In this document: piece after piece, positions 18,327 through 27,089 of the stretch
Position numbering within the stretch: the stretch's first letter is position 1
Layout: each line of letters begins with the position of its first letter
NCBI GenBank assembly: GCA_900316835.1
Contig: ONEL01000006.1
Span: 1 to 64,000, forward strand
From: an uncultured Prevotellaceae bacterium
Lineage (GTDB): Bacteria > Bacteroidota > Bacteroidia > Bacteroidales > Muribaculaceae
Length of the DNA stretch: 64,000 nucleotides
Direction: 5' to 3'
Position numbers and translations under genes: made by a program
The notes under the pieces: generated by a model
What the model was told of the DNA's origin: nothing
Databases searched by the model: none
The model's input: the letters and a program-made list of their open reading frames with translations, nothing else

Positions 18327-19205
18327 ATGAAGAAGTCATTATTTTTCTTACTGGGTATGTTGATGATAACCAGTGCCAGTGCGGCTGAGTATCAGTATGT
18401 TCCCCTTGTTCGCGAGGGCGTTAAATGGGAATATGTGGGTTATTACCATGCATGGCCCCAACCAGGATATGAGCCTGTACAACTTTATACTCTTGAATTC
18501 AATGGCACGACAATTATTGACGGGAAATTATACCATAACATCTATCGCACTTACTATGACCAGTTGGGGAATGCTAAGGAACCCTATCTAGTGGCTTATG
18601 TCAGGGAGGAGGGTAAGGTAGTTACAGCCATTGAAAATAATGTTCATGGCGAGAGCATTAATGACTATTTTTGGTGGGAAATTCCTGGCACACTTTACGA
18701 CTTTAACAAGCCTATGTTCGTGCCTGATGATGCTGCTTTTGCCGAGATTGATTATCCTATTTCTCAGTATAGTTCAGCCGGCACATATCAAGAAATTGAG
18801 GAGAAAATAGGACAAACTATCAGAAAAGGATATCAGATAATCACTAATGACGCTCCCGATGATCCTACGCTCAGTTTTAAGACAATCGAAGGTATTGGTG
18901 TGGATTGTGGATTTGGCGACTTGCTGGTTCCTCACAGAACTTATGTTACAGGAATAAATCCAATGTCTGGACTATCGGCTGTATATGAGAACGGAGAATT
19001 GGTTTACAAAGGTTGCAAATATGATGAAGCACAAGAACTGAAAGTGCCCGATGCTATTATCACTATCGCTGGCGACAAGCAAGTTGCGAGCGTGCGCTAC
19101 TACAATCTTGCCGGAGTTGAGAGCCGCGAACCGTTCAACGGTATAAACATCCGCGTCACCACCTATTCCGATGGTTCCCGCCACAGCGAGAAAATAATTA
19201 AATAG
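18327..19205 (+). CDS. Secreted protein with T9SS-like C-terminal tail
   Basis: A 292-residue exported protein with a signal peptide ending ASAA. The mature part starts YQYVPLVREGVKWEYVGYY, a segment common in Bacteroidales secreted proteins of unknown role, and is beta-rich with many aromatic residues. The end, VRYYNLAGVESREPFNGINI then a Thr/Ser-rich strand and KIIK, resembles the short T9SS-type sorting tails of Bacteroidales. A near-identical copy of this tail is fused to an RHS scrap at 22235-22381. The gene uses more GC-rich codons than its neighbours. Function is unknown. Confidence 0.6.
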   Translation: MKKSLFFLLGMLMITSASAAEYQYVPLVREGVKWEYVGYYHAWPQPGYEPVQLYTLEFNGTTIIDGKLYHNIYRTYYDQLGNAKEPYLVAYVREEGKVVTAIENNVHGESINDYFWWEIPGTLYDFNKPMFVPDDAAFAEIDYPISQYSSAGTYQEIEEKIGQTIRKGYQIITNDAPDDPTLSFKTIEGIGVDCGFGDLLVPHRTYVTGINPMSGLSAVYENGELVYKGCKYDEAQELKVPDAIITIAGDKQVASVRYYNLAGVESREPFNGINIRVTTYSDGSRHSEKIIK

Positions 19206-19218
19206 TGCCATCAAGGGA

Positions 19219-19298
19219 CGGTTCTTTTGATGTAAAAAAGCTCAATTTTGATGGTGAATTATTATGACAATTACGATTTTATAAGTAATTTTGCGAAT
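19219..19298 (+). repeat. 80-bp repeat, copy 2 (spans the start of the second RHS gene)
   Basis: Partner of 18207-18285. It begins 14 bp after the previous stop and runs into the coding start of the truncated RHS gene. Here the A-run is one base longer, which puts an upstream GSFDVK-like reading out of frame with the RHS frame. Confidence 0.8.
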
Positions 19299-21575
19299 GA
19301 CTCATTAGCTTACAGGGACATGACTGGCTATGACAGCAAATACACAGGATTGATATCCGCTCAGTCGGCTAAAGGTCTTCTCACCGGCACGGCGACTCGG
19401 GTGCTGGGTGACCCGACTATGCTTGTCAAGAGCCTTTACTACGACTGCCATGGCAATGTGATTCAAAGCCACGAGAGCAATGCCGTGGGGGGCTATGAGC
19501 ATAACTATTATCACTTGACGTTCACCGGCAAGCCCTTGGCTGTTCGTCATGAGCATTCCACCGGCACGGCTCATCATGTGGACATCAACACGATGACCTA
19601 CGACGCTATGGAGCGGTTGCTCACCACCACCGTCACCCACGACGGCGAGCAGGTGGATGTAATCTCCAACACCTACGACGACCTTGGGCGTCTCGCCTCG
19701 CAGTCGTGCCTGAACAACCAGCAGACTACCACCTACACTTACAACATACGCAACTGGATCACACAGATTTACGCAGGCATCGACGCACACTCATTCCCCG
19801 TGATGAAGCAGTCGTTGCACTACGCCGATGCGGTGACGGGCTCAACACCATGCTTCAACGGCAACATCAGCGCCATGGACTGGAACACCCTCTCGCACTA
19901 TGTGATTAACCGCTACTGCTACAGCTACGATGGCTTGAACCGCTTGACGCAGGCAGGCCACATGGTCTACTCACCTAATGCCGACTTTGTCTTTGACATT
20001 CCCGAGTGCTACTCTACGTCTTATTCCTACGACCTGAACAGCAATATCACCTCGCTCACTCGTCATGGCAAGAGCGAGCAGTACACTTCTTTGGGCAGCG
20101 TTTTTTACAATTACGGGCTCATTGACAATCTCTCTATCACCCGCGACGGCAACCAGCTCAAGAAGGTTACCGACCAGTGCGACGAGCTGACCTACGCCGG
20201 GGCGATGGACTTCAAGGACGGAGCCAACGAGCAGATTGAGTACACATGGGACGCCAACGGCAACATGACTAGCGACCTGAACAAGGGCATCAGCGAGATA
20301 AAGTACAACGTGCTCAATCTGCCCGAGAAGATTACTCACAACAACGGACATATCACCTATATAACCTACGGCGCCGACGGGCGTAAGCTGCGTGTGACCT
20401 ACAAGATTAATCCGTTAATAGCCATTGGAGACCCTGTTATTCATCCCGGAGAGCCCATTGACCCCATCGGACCATTGAGCATGTTGCCAGCCAACGAGCT
20501 CAACGGCAATGGCGGTAGCATCCCCATTGACCCACAGCCGGTGAGCATTGAGCGAGTAATCATGACCCGCGACTATTGCGGAGCTTATAGCTACCGCAAC
20601 GGTGCCATTGAGCGCATCCTCATGGGCAACGGCTTCATGCAGGACAGCGCCTATTACGTCCAGGTCAAGGACTATCAGGGCAACGTGCGAGCCGTCCTCG
20701 ACCAGAACCACAACGTGGTAGAACGCAACGACTACTACCCCTACGGCGGTCTCATCAATGCCAGCGACACCCAGCTCCAGCCTTACAAGTACAGCTCAAA
20801 AGAACTTGACCGCGAAAATGGACTCGACCTGTATGACTTCTCCGCTAGGATGTATGACCCAATGCTACCACAATTCAATGGAGTAGATGCATTATCTGAA
20901 AAAAAGCCCTGGAACAGTCCGTATGTCTATTGTGGTGGCAATCCAATTAATAGAATTGATATTTCTGGGAATGATGATTATAGCGTAAATTCCTTAGGAT
21001 ATTTCAATTTGTTGAAAATTACAAACGATAAATACGATATCATCTATTCAATGCAAGACAATAGTATTAACTATAATCATTTTATTCACGTTGATAAAGG
21101 TTTTGTTGAATCCGCAAAAACGGATGAAATAAAATACAAGATGGCGGATGGTATTATTGGAACTACAACAATTACTTATTATCAAGGAGAAAACCTTGAA
21201 AATATATACAGGTTCTTAAATAATAATGATAATCATGCTGAATGGTCTTTAGTAAAATTTAATAAAGATGATATAAAATCATCATTTCTTGGTACTGTCC
21301 ACGATCCTAATAATGATCCGTCTCAGAGTTATTTTTTGAGCTTAGTAAAAATAATAAAAGGTTATATCTATGAAAGTAGACATATTCATCCTGATTATTC
21401 ACTCACTCCATCAGAAGAAGATGTTTTAATTGCTAAAGATGTTCAAAATCATAACCCAAATGCACAATTATTCATTGACATCCCTGACGGTCAGGAAAGA
21501 AAATATGATAGAACAACTAAGCCTGGGGAATTTTTTAAAATTATAGTTTATCCTGAAGAAAATTTGAAAAAATGA
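19248..21575 (+). CDS. 5'-truncated RHS protein with JAMM-type metalloprotease tip
   Basis: A 775-residue RHS protein that lacks a signal peptide and the whole N-terminal half; its first residues (VNYYDNYDF) align with about residue 410 of the RHS protein at 13334. The RHS core is intact (YYPYGGL, YKYSSKELDRENGLDLYD, ARMYDP, SPYVYCGGNPINRIDISGN). The variable tip of about 205 residues contains His712-Ile-His714, seven residues, Ser722, two residues, Asp725, which is exactly the HxHx7SxxD zinc motif of JAB/JAMM peptidases and matches JAB-like RHS toxins. The core uses GC-rich codons, while the tip and the next gene are AT-rich. Without a leader and signal it may be silent, an orphan tip cassette, or active in the cytoplasm. 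Confidence 0.7.
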   Translation: MMVNYYDNYDFISNFANDSLAYRDMTGYDSKYTGLISAQSAKGLLTGTATRVLGDPTMLVKSLYYDCHGNVIQSHESNAVGGYEHNYYHLTFTGKPLAVRHEHSTGTAHHVDINTMTYDAMERLLTTTVTHDGEQVDVISNTYDDLGRLASQSCLNNQQTTTYTYNIRNWITQIYAGIDAHSFPVMKQSLHYADAVTGSTPCFNGNISAMDWNTLSHYVINRYCYSYDGLNRLTQAGHMVYSPNADFVFDIPECYSTSYSYDLNSNITSLTRHGKSEQYTSLGSVFYNYGLIDNLSITRDGNQLKKVTDQCDELTYAGAMDFKDGANEQIEYTWDANGNMTSDLNKGISEIKYNVLNLPEKITHNNGHITYITYGADGRKLRVTYKINPLIAIGDPVIHPGEPIDPIGPLSMLPANELNGNGGSIPIDPQPVSIERVIMTRDYCGAYSYRNGAIERILMGNGFMQDSAYYVQVKDYQGNVRAVLDQNHNVVERNDYYPYGGLINASDTQLQPYKYSSKELDRENGLDLYDFSARMYDPMLPQFNGVDALSEKKPWNSPYVYCGGNPINRIDISGNDDYSVNSLGYFNLLKITNDKYDIIYSMQDNSINYNHFIHVDKGFVESAKTDEIKYKMADGIIGTTTITYYQGENLENIYRFLNNNDNHAEWSLVKFNKDDIKSSFLGTVHDPNNDPSQSYFLSLVKIIKGYIYESRHIHPDYSLTPSEEDVLIAKDVQNHNPNAQLFIDIPDGQERKYDRTTKPGEFFKIIVYPEENLKK

Positions 21576-22195
21576 AAAAGACTAATTTGATATACCAAAT
21601 ACTTTTATTAAATGCCGCATTACTACTGCTAAATGCTTGTTCAACATGTAAGCAAGTAGAGTTTGATGTTTTTTATAGCGAAAAAGGCTATAATAATTTT
21701 ACGTATAACTCTGTCAAGCCAAAGGAGTTTATTAAAAATGATAGTTTGTTTGCATTATTGGAAAAAGTCTCCAAAGAAACTGTCTATGATTGTTTTATTC
21801 TACAAATTTACAATCAGACTGATACCTTGCAGAATTTGAAATTAGATGTTAGCGACACTATTCATATTAAAATAACTAGTGATTTGTTAGAAAATATAAG
21901 TGAACATATAAATTATTTTCAATCACAAAATCTAATAAATGGAGTCTTTCATTTTGAAAATGATAATATTAAGAGTGTTTTTGTTATATGTAAAAATAAA
22001 GCATTATTCAATAAACTTTTTAATGAAACAAAGCAAAAAGTTGAATTTAAACACAGAACGCCCATAAAAATTCCTAAATATGTTCGAATGATGTATTTCC
22101 CAGATGCATACTCAAGAATTAATGGAATTATTTACAGAAATGAATTTGAGTTGCATTTTTTAGAAATTGATGGTAATATTCTATTCAAACAATAA
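21572..22195 (+). CDS. Lipoprotein, candidate immunity protein for the JAMM tip
   Basis: A 207-residue protein whose start overlaps the RHS stop by 4 bp (ATGA), so translation is coupled. It has a lipoprotein signal: hydrophobic stretch then LLNAC with Cys23. The mature part is rich in Asn, Lys, Phe and Ile with no recognised domain. Placement and shared AT-rich composition make it the likely immunity partner of the JAMM tip. As a lipoprotein it would act in the periplasm or on the outer membrane. Confidence 0.55.
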   Translation: MKKTNLIYQILLLNAALLLLNACSTCKQVEFDVFYSEKGYNNFTYNSVKPKEFIKNDSLFALLEKVSKETVYDCFILQIYNQTDTLQNLKLDVSDTIHIKITSDLLENISEHINYFQSQNLINGVFHFENDNIKSVFVICKNKALFNKLFNETKQKVEFKHRTPIKIPKYVRMMYFPDAYSRINGIIYRNEFELHFLEIDGNILFKQ

Positions 22196-22234
22196 ATATG
22201 TTTTATTATAACAAAAATAAGAATTTTTGCTTCT

Positions 22235-22381
22235 ATGACAAAAGACTACTGTGGCAACGTGCGAGCCGTCTTCGACCAGAACCATAACGTGGTGGAGCGC
22301 AACGAACCGTTCAAGGGCATGAACATCCGTGTCACAACCTATTCCGATGGTTCCCGCCACAGCGAGAAAGTGATCAGATAG
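22235..22381 (+). pseudogene. Chimeric remnant: RHS core scrap fused to a T9SS-like tail
   Basis: A 48-codon open frame. Codons 3-23 copy the RHS segment KDYxGNVRAVxDQNHNVVERN found at about 20665-20728, and from there on it copies the tail of the 18327 gene (EPFxGxNIRVTTYSDGSRHS...). The join is at CGCAACGA, where the two parents share a few bases. It is too short to function and is best read as a recombination scar. The remainder of the gap 22196-22488 holds the terminator hairpin. Confidence 0.8.
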
Positions 22382-22415
22382 TAATCAGAGTGATTTTCAT
22401 TGCTGAAGACAGGAA

Positions 22416-22450
22416 AAAGGCAAATCGCACTTTTTTGGCGATTTGCCTTT
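22416..22450. terminator. Bidirectional terminator between the RHS island and the porin gene
   Basis: AAAGGCAAATCGC (22416-22428) and GCGATTTGCCTTT (22438-22450) form a 13-bp stem with a 9-nt loop. A- and T-runs at the edges allow action on both converging transcripts. Confidence 0.75.
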
Positions 22451-22488
22451 CAAATTAAATATGTGAAAAGCTGGTAAAAATTACCTTA

Positions 22489-23823
22489 TTAGAATGTGAA
22501 CTGTACGCGAGCTTGACCCATGTGGAAGTTCTTGTCGTTGGGATGGTAGTCACTAGTGAGACGATGGAAGGTGTAGTCAATCATCACCAGGACATACTTG
22601 TTGAACGAGTAGTTCAAGCCCACTGTTGCGCTGTGAAGGTTACCACCACCCACACTGGTAGCGCCAGTGCCAGGCCAGTCTTCCATGTAGCCAGCTGCAT
22701 AGTAATGACCGCGACCGGCGTTGAAATACTCGCCGTCGGTGAGGTCGTTAAGACCTGTGTAGTTGTAGCGAGCCACAAGTTCCAGAGCTCTGCCGTTCAA
22801 GCCAGCGAGCAAACCATCGGCCTTGTTGTAGCGATAACCATTGCCAAAGAGGATAACACCTGCTTCAACATATCCGCCATGGAAGTTGTTGGCACGAAGC
22901 TTGTTAGCGTTATCCCATGCTTCGAGTGAGCCCCAACCGTCAATGTTGTTTTGAGCATCGATCATGAGCGAATAGGTGTCGCGTTTCTTTGTAACGTGCT
23001 TGTAGAAGTACTCACCACGCAGGAAGAAACGGTTGTTGTGATACAGCAACTCGGCGCCAACGTTAGTGACGGTGTTTGCCCACTCGAGGTCGGCATTTAC
23101 AAACTGCTCATCCTCATCAACATAAGTCTCCATTGATTGACCCATGTGGTAAGTCTTCTTGAGGATGTTGTTGTAAACCTCACCACCACCCAGCTGTGCA
23201 AAGCGTGCGCTCACACCAAGGTGCAGAGTTTGATTCTCGTCGATGATGGGGCGAGCCAGGTAGCGACCGGCAACGGTGATGCCGTTGAAGCCAGCCTTAA
23301 TCTTGTTGTATTGGTTCTCGGTGAACACACCCTGATAAGCCATGAACTTGTCGCTGTTATACTTGTAGGTGATACCTAGTTCACGTCCTACGCCCAGTGA
23401 GTAGCTTGAACCGGGACGAGAAATGAAGTGGTAGCTACCCAGCGAGGTGTTGCGCGCCATAGAGCCGGCGGGGTCGTTATAGTAACCTACCTTTATCGAG
23501 TGCACGTCGCCATTATCCTTGCTGTGGCTCCACTGTGCGAAGATGTTCTTTTGTGAGAACTTGCCACCGCCAAAGCCAAAGTCGGCATAGAGATACCAGT
23601 TCTTGTAGGTGAACGATGTGCGGATGCGAGCATCGCTAATCGAAGCGCCACTCTGCATGGGAGTGAAATCGCTGTGATAGAGAGCGGCGTCGGCCATGAA
23701 GCGGGCTCCAATGGTGAACTTAGCGTCTTTCTTTTCGAGTTGCAGGGTTGGGTCGTTGTCGAAGTCCTGCGCTACAGCGCTCATTGAGAAAAGAGCGAGT
23801 GCGAAAATGATATATTTCTTCAT
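22489..23823 (-). CDS. Phosphate-selective porin O/P-type outer-membrane channel
   Basis: A 444-residue outer-membrane barrel of the Porin_O_P family; the ATG at 23823 gives a clean signal peptide (MKKYIIFALALF, cleavage after VAQ), whereas an upstream in-frame ATG adds seven poor residues. Family-like parts are ARFMADAALYH near the mature N-terminus, DARIRTSFTYKNWYLYADFGFG, and the final strand AQVRFTF ending in Phe. It lies 52 bp after the glycerophosphodiesterase gene on the same strand, so it probably lets phosphorylated glycerol compounds or phosphate across the outer membrane for this operon. Confidence 0.8.
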   Translation of the reverse strand: MKKYIIFALALFSMSAVAQDFDNDPTLQLEKKDAKFTIGARFMADAALYHSDFTPMQSGASISDARIRTSFTYKNWYLYADFGFGGGKFSQKNIFAQWSHSKDNGDVHSIKVGYYNDPAGSMARNTSLGSYHFISRPGSSYSLGVGRELGITYKYNSDKFMAYQGVFTENQYNKIKAGFNGITVAGRYLARPIIDENQTLHLGVSARFAQLGGGEVYNNILKKTYHMGQSMETYVDEDEQFVNADLEWANTVTNVGAELLYHNNRFFLRGEYFYKHVTKKRDTYSLMIDAQNNIDGWGSLEAWDNANKLRANNFHGGYVEAGVILFGNGYRYNKADGLLAGLNGRALELVARYNYTGLNDLTDGEYFNAGRGHYYAAGYMEDWPGTGATSVGGGNLHSATVGLNYSFNKYVLVMIDYTFHRLTSDYHPNDKNFHMGQARVQFTF

Positions 23824-23875
23824 GATTATATGTGTCTTAGTCAATTTATAGTGTAATAAAACTATTGTTTAACAA

Positions 23876-25498
23876 TTAATATCCAAGACGCTTGAGTGTC
23901 TCAACTGCATCGGGGACAGTAACATTGGCCTGTGAGTTGTCGTAAACTTGGCCTGCGTGGAATGGGTTGGGGAGCTTAGCGTTGCCGCGGAAGCCATTCT
24001 CAATCATGTACTTGAGCGACATCTCGGTGCGGTTAGTAAAGAATCCGTCCATATACACGGGAACACTGTTGGGATAGCTTGTGGTAGTGTAGGCGGTAGC
24101 GGGAATCTCAAGACGCAGCAGGTCGTCAAACTCGGTCTCAAGGCCGTAGTTGTAGTAACCCATGTACTTGCACATCTGTGCCCACGAGTCGAATGAGTAG
24201 GGGTGGTTAATCATGCCACTCTTGCGAATCATGTAGGCTTGCCAGGGAGCGTTCATCTCAGGATAGTTGTTGGGAGCACCGCTGATGGCGGGACCAATGA
24301 TGTGGGCGCCATTGTCCTGAGCCCACTTGATGAAGGCTGCGTAGCCTGTTGGGTCGTCGATGGCGATATCGGTAGCGTAGGCAGGCTCGCTAATCCACAG
24401 CAGGTAGCACATGGGGATGCGACCCTTGAAGATGTCGTTGGCACGACGCAATGCGTCGAACGAGAAGGTTTGCAGGATAACCTTACCGTTAGTGTTACCC
24501 ACATTTACCTTACCACCCTTGTAGAAAGCGGTCTCAGTAGCGGGCTTCTCAATGATATTCCAGTCGCACTCCTTGAGCACGTCATACACGCGCTGCTCCA
24601 TGTTGCCTGGGTTTAGCCAGCTTTCCTTGAACTCCACGTAGATGCCGGGACGGTTGCCGGTGTCTTGAGGATCGGCCTCGTAGGCGTTGTCAAAGTCATA
24701 CTCCAGGAAGTCCATATACTTAGCGTTGTATTGTCCTTTAGCCTTGATGGCGTTGTAGATTTGCTCAAGTGTCATGCCCTGATACTCATCTTTAATCTTA
24801 TAGGTGAGCACGCGACGACCCTCGGCATCACGAATGAGGCGCTTGCCCTCGGCATAGGCGATTTGGTCCTGAAGAGCGCTGATGTACTGACCGTTGCTGT
24901 AAACGATCTTGCCACCAGTGAAGGAACCGTTTTCAGTAGCCTGGAAGTTGGGGCGAGCTTGCTCAATGCTTGTCTCATTGAACCACTTGCCAGCGTCGAG
25001 CATGAGTAGCTCAGCATAGTAGTAACTCAGAGCATAGAATGGGCGGAAGGCTGCCATGTCGCGACCATATTGAGCCTCGGCATCGGCACGCGAGAATCCC
25101 AGGCTCATGTAGAAGTCTACACGGCTGGTGGGCACATTCTCCGAGAAGATGTTCTCAATGTTAGTGGTGCGCTTGAGGTTCTCATCGTGGTTTGCAAGCA
25201 CGATACCATCCTTAGTGCACTGCACGTCGCTCTCAAGATAGTCGGCACCCATCTCACGAGCCCAGCGCCATGAGCTCTCGGTCTCCTCGGGGGCCCAGAA
25301 TGTAGAACCGCGGTGAGCGATTACTGCATAGAGGGGTACATAGTCACGAACCTTAGCCAGGTCGGCGTTGAGCACTTGTACTTCAACACGCTTAGCATCG
25401 GTCTTCTCACTGGTAAACTGCTGCTCCTTAGAGCAAGAGGTTGCTAGGGAAACCAGCGCCAAGCCGGCAACACCCAGTCTAATGAGATTTTTAATCAT
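23876..25498 (-). CDS. glpQ: Glycerophosphodiester phosphodiesterase lipoprotein
   Basis: Hydrolyses glycerophosphodiesters to glycerol-3-phosphate and an alcohol in the periplasm. It has a lipoprotein signal ending LATSC (Cys22). Catalytic signatures are HRGSTFWAPEET (first catalytic His at about 62), LESDVQCTKDG (metal-binding Glu/Asp) and ANHDENLKRTT (second His). At 540 residues it is longer than the usual 350-380; the extra length is an insert between the HD motif and the YVEFKESW strand plus a C-terminal extension. It sits downstream of glpT and before the porin, and so supplies substrate to GlpT. The symbol is given by analogy. Confidence 0.85.
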   Translation of the reverse strand: MIKNLIRLGVAGLALVSLATSCSKEQQFTSEKTDAKRVEVQVLNADLAKVRDYVPLYAVIAHRGSTFWAPEETESSWRWAREMGADYLESDVQCTKDGIVLANHDENLKRTTNIENIFSENVPTSRVDFYMSLGFSRADAEAQYGRDMAAFRPFYALSYYYAELLMLDAGKWFNETSIEQARPNFQATENGSFTGGKIVYSNGQYISALQDQIAYAEGKRLIRDAEGRRVLTYKIKDEYQGMTLEQIYNAIKAKGQYNAKYMDFLEYDFDNAYEADPQDTGNRPGIYVEFKESWLNPGNMEQRVYDVLKECDWNIIEKPATETAFYKGGKVNVGNTNGKVILQTFSFDALRRANDIFKGRIPMCYLLWISEPAYATDIAIDDPTGYAAFIKWAQDNGAHIIGPAISGAPNNYPEMNAPWQAYMIRKSGMINHPYSFDSWAQMCKYMGYYNYGLETEFDDLLRLEIPATAYTTTSYPNSVPVYMDGFFTNRTEMSLKYMIENGFRGNAKLPNPFHAGQVYDNSQANVTVPDAVETLKRLGY

Positions 25499-25619
25499 AC
25501 TAGTTAAAATTGTTTTTTGGTTAATATAAAAAATAATTTTCTCTATCGGTTAATGTCGCTTGGAGCGCGTGAGCTATGGCTCGGATGGTCACAGCCCGAG
25601 GCGCATCCTGGCATGATTG

Positions 25620-27038
25620 TTATTTTTCTTCTTTAGTTTCTTCAACACTGGTGCCTTTGCGGTCGGCAACGAGATATTGCTCCTCCTTGTAGGTCAATCC
25701 CATGAAGAAGATTGCTAGCAAGCAAGCTATGATAAGCAGGATGAATACCCACGACCAGCCACTGGTGTCGGCAACGTAGCCCAGCAGTGAGTTGGCAAGG
25801 ATAGCTGTTCCCAGCACATAGCCCATGAAGCCGGTGAGACCGGCGGCAGTGCCGGCAGCATTCTTTGGAGCGAGGTCAAGGGCCTGAACACCAATCAGCA
25901 TCACGGGGCCATAGATGAGGAAGCCTATAGCTATTAAGCATCCCACCACAACCCACAGGTTGCCCATGTTTTGCCAGTAAATAACAATGGCAATGATGAT
26001 GAGCGCCATGAAAATCATCGTGGGAAGGGCACGACGTCCGTTGAACACCTTGTCGCTAAGCCAGCCACAGAACAGCGTGCCGGGAATAGCGGCAAATTCA
26101 TAGGCAAAATAAGCCCATCCTGCGCTAGTGATATCTACTCCCTGGTTGCTCAAGATTGTGGGAGCCCAGTCAAGGCAGCCGTAGCGCACCATGTAGATAA
26201 ACGAGTTGGCGAGAGCGATGAACCACAAGAACTTGTTGGAGAGAACTGTCTTGAAAATCTCCGAGGTCTTGAGGGTCTGCTCACTCTTCTTCTCGTCGTA
26301 GTTCTTAGAAGCCGAACCGCTCCACTTCTCAATAGAGGGAAGTCCACACGATTGGGGAGTGTCGCGAATAAGCACGTAGGCGATGATGGCAATCAAGATT
26401 GCAACAGCGGCGGGGAAAGCATAGGTGCCAATGAGGAAATACATCTTCTCGTCATTGCCGTAGAACCAGCTGCCAAACCACATGGCTCCATAGGCTGCCA
26501 TGGGACCCACGAGGGCTCCACCCACATTGTGGGCGCAGTTCCACACACTCATCCATGTGCCACGCTCTTTAATAGAGAACCAGCGTGTCATTACTCGACC
26601 GCATGGAGGCCATCCCATTCCCTGGAACCAGCCCACCATGAAGTTGAACAAGCCCATCAGGAAGATAGCAAGCCCCTTCTGCTCACTGAAGAACTGAATG
26701 GGGATAATCATGAACATCATTGCCACAGCCGAGAGTATCAAGCCCAGTGGCAAGAAACGGCGTGCGTTGCTACGGTCGCTCACACTAGCCATCACAAATT
26801 TTGAGATACCATAGGCAAGAGCGTTCATTGCTAGCGCTGTACCCAGCTCACCCTTGGTGAAGCCAAAGGGTTCGAGCATGGGAATAGCCATCGACAGGTT
26901 TTTTCTCACAAGATAGAAGCCGGCATAGCCAATGAAGATACCAATGAATACCTGCCACCTCAGGCGGCGATATTCGGCATCGGCTTCGGGTCCTGTGCGT
27001 TCCGGCTTATAGGCCGGAGGAGATAAAAATTTACCCAT
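25620..27038 (-). CDS. glpT: Glycerol-3-phosphate transporter
   Basis: A 472-residue major facilitator of the organophosphate:phosphate antiporter family, importing glycerol-3-phosphate in exchange for phosphate. It has about 12 membrane segments. Family markers are the N-terminal RRLRWQVFIGIFIGYAGFY and YLVRKNLS with the substrate-binding Arg, the WFQGMGWPPCGR loop, and the DTPQSCG segment in the central cytoplasmic loop. It is 51 bp after glpC. The 121-bp gap to the phosphodiesterase has a short GC-rich imperfect hairpin (25565-25610) but no clear promoter, so the genes are probably co-transcribed. Confidence 0.93.
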   Translation of the reverse strand: MGKFLSPPAYKPERTGPEADAEYRRLRWQVFIGIFIGYAGFYLVRKNLSMAIPMLEPFGFTKGELGTALAMNALAYGISKFVMASVSDRSNARRFLPLGLILSAVAMMFMIIPIQFFSEQKGLAIFLMGLFNFMVGWFQGMGWPPCGRVMTRWFSIKERGTWMSVWNCAHNVGGALVGPMAAYGAMWFGSWFYGNDEKMYFLIGTYAFPAAVAILIAIIAYVLIRDTPQSCGLPSIEKWSGSASKNYDEKKSEQTLKTSEIFKTVLSNKFLWFIALANSFIYMVRYGCLDWAPTILSNQGVDITSAGWAYFAYEFAAIPGTLFCGWLSDKVFNGRRALPTMIFMALIIIAIVIYWQNMGNLWVVVGCLIAIGFLIYGPVMLIGVQALDLAPKNAAGTAAGLTGFMGYVLGTAILANSLLGYVADTSGWSWVFILLIIACLLAIFFMGLTYKEEQYLVADRKGTSVEETKEEK

Positions 27039-27089
27039 TTTCTTAATCGATTAATGTTAAAATGTTAATATATTAGATGTTTTTTCTCG

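Noticed and set aside
19248..21575. Calling the truncated RHS gene a plain pseudogene
   Set aside because: The frame of 775 codons is intact with a complete core, tip and coupled partner gene, so it may still serve as an expressed or recombining cassette.
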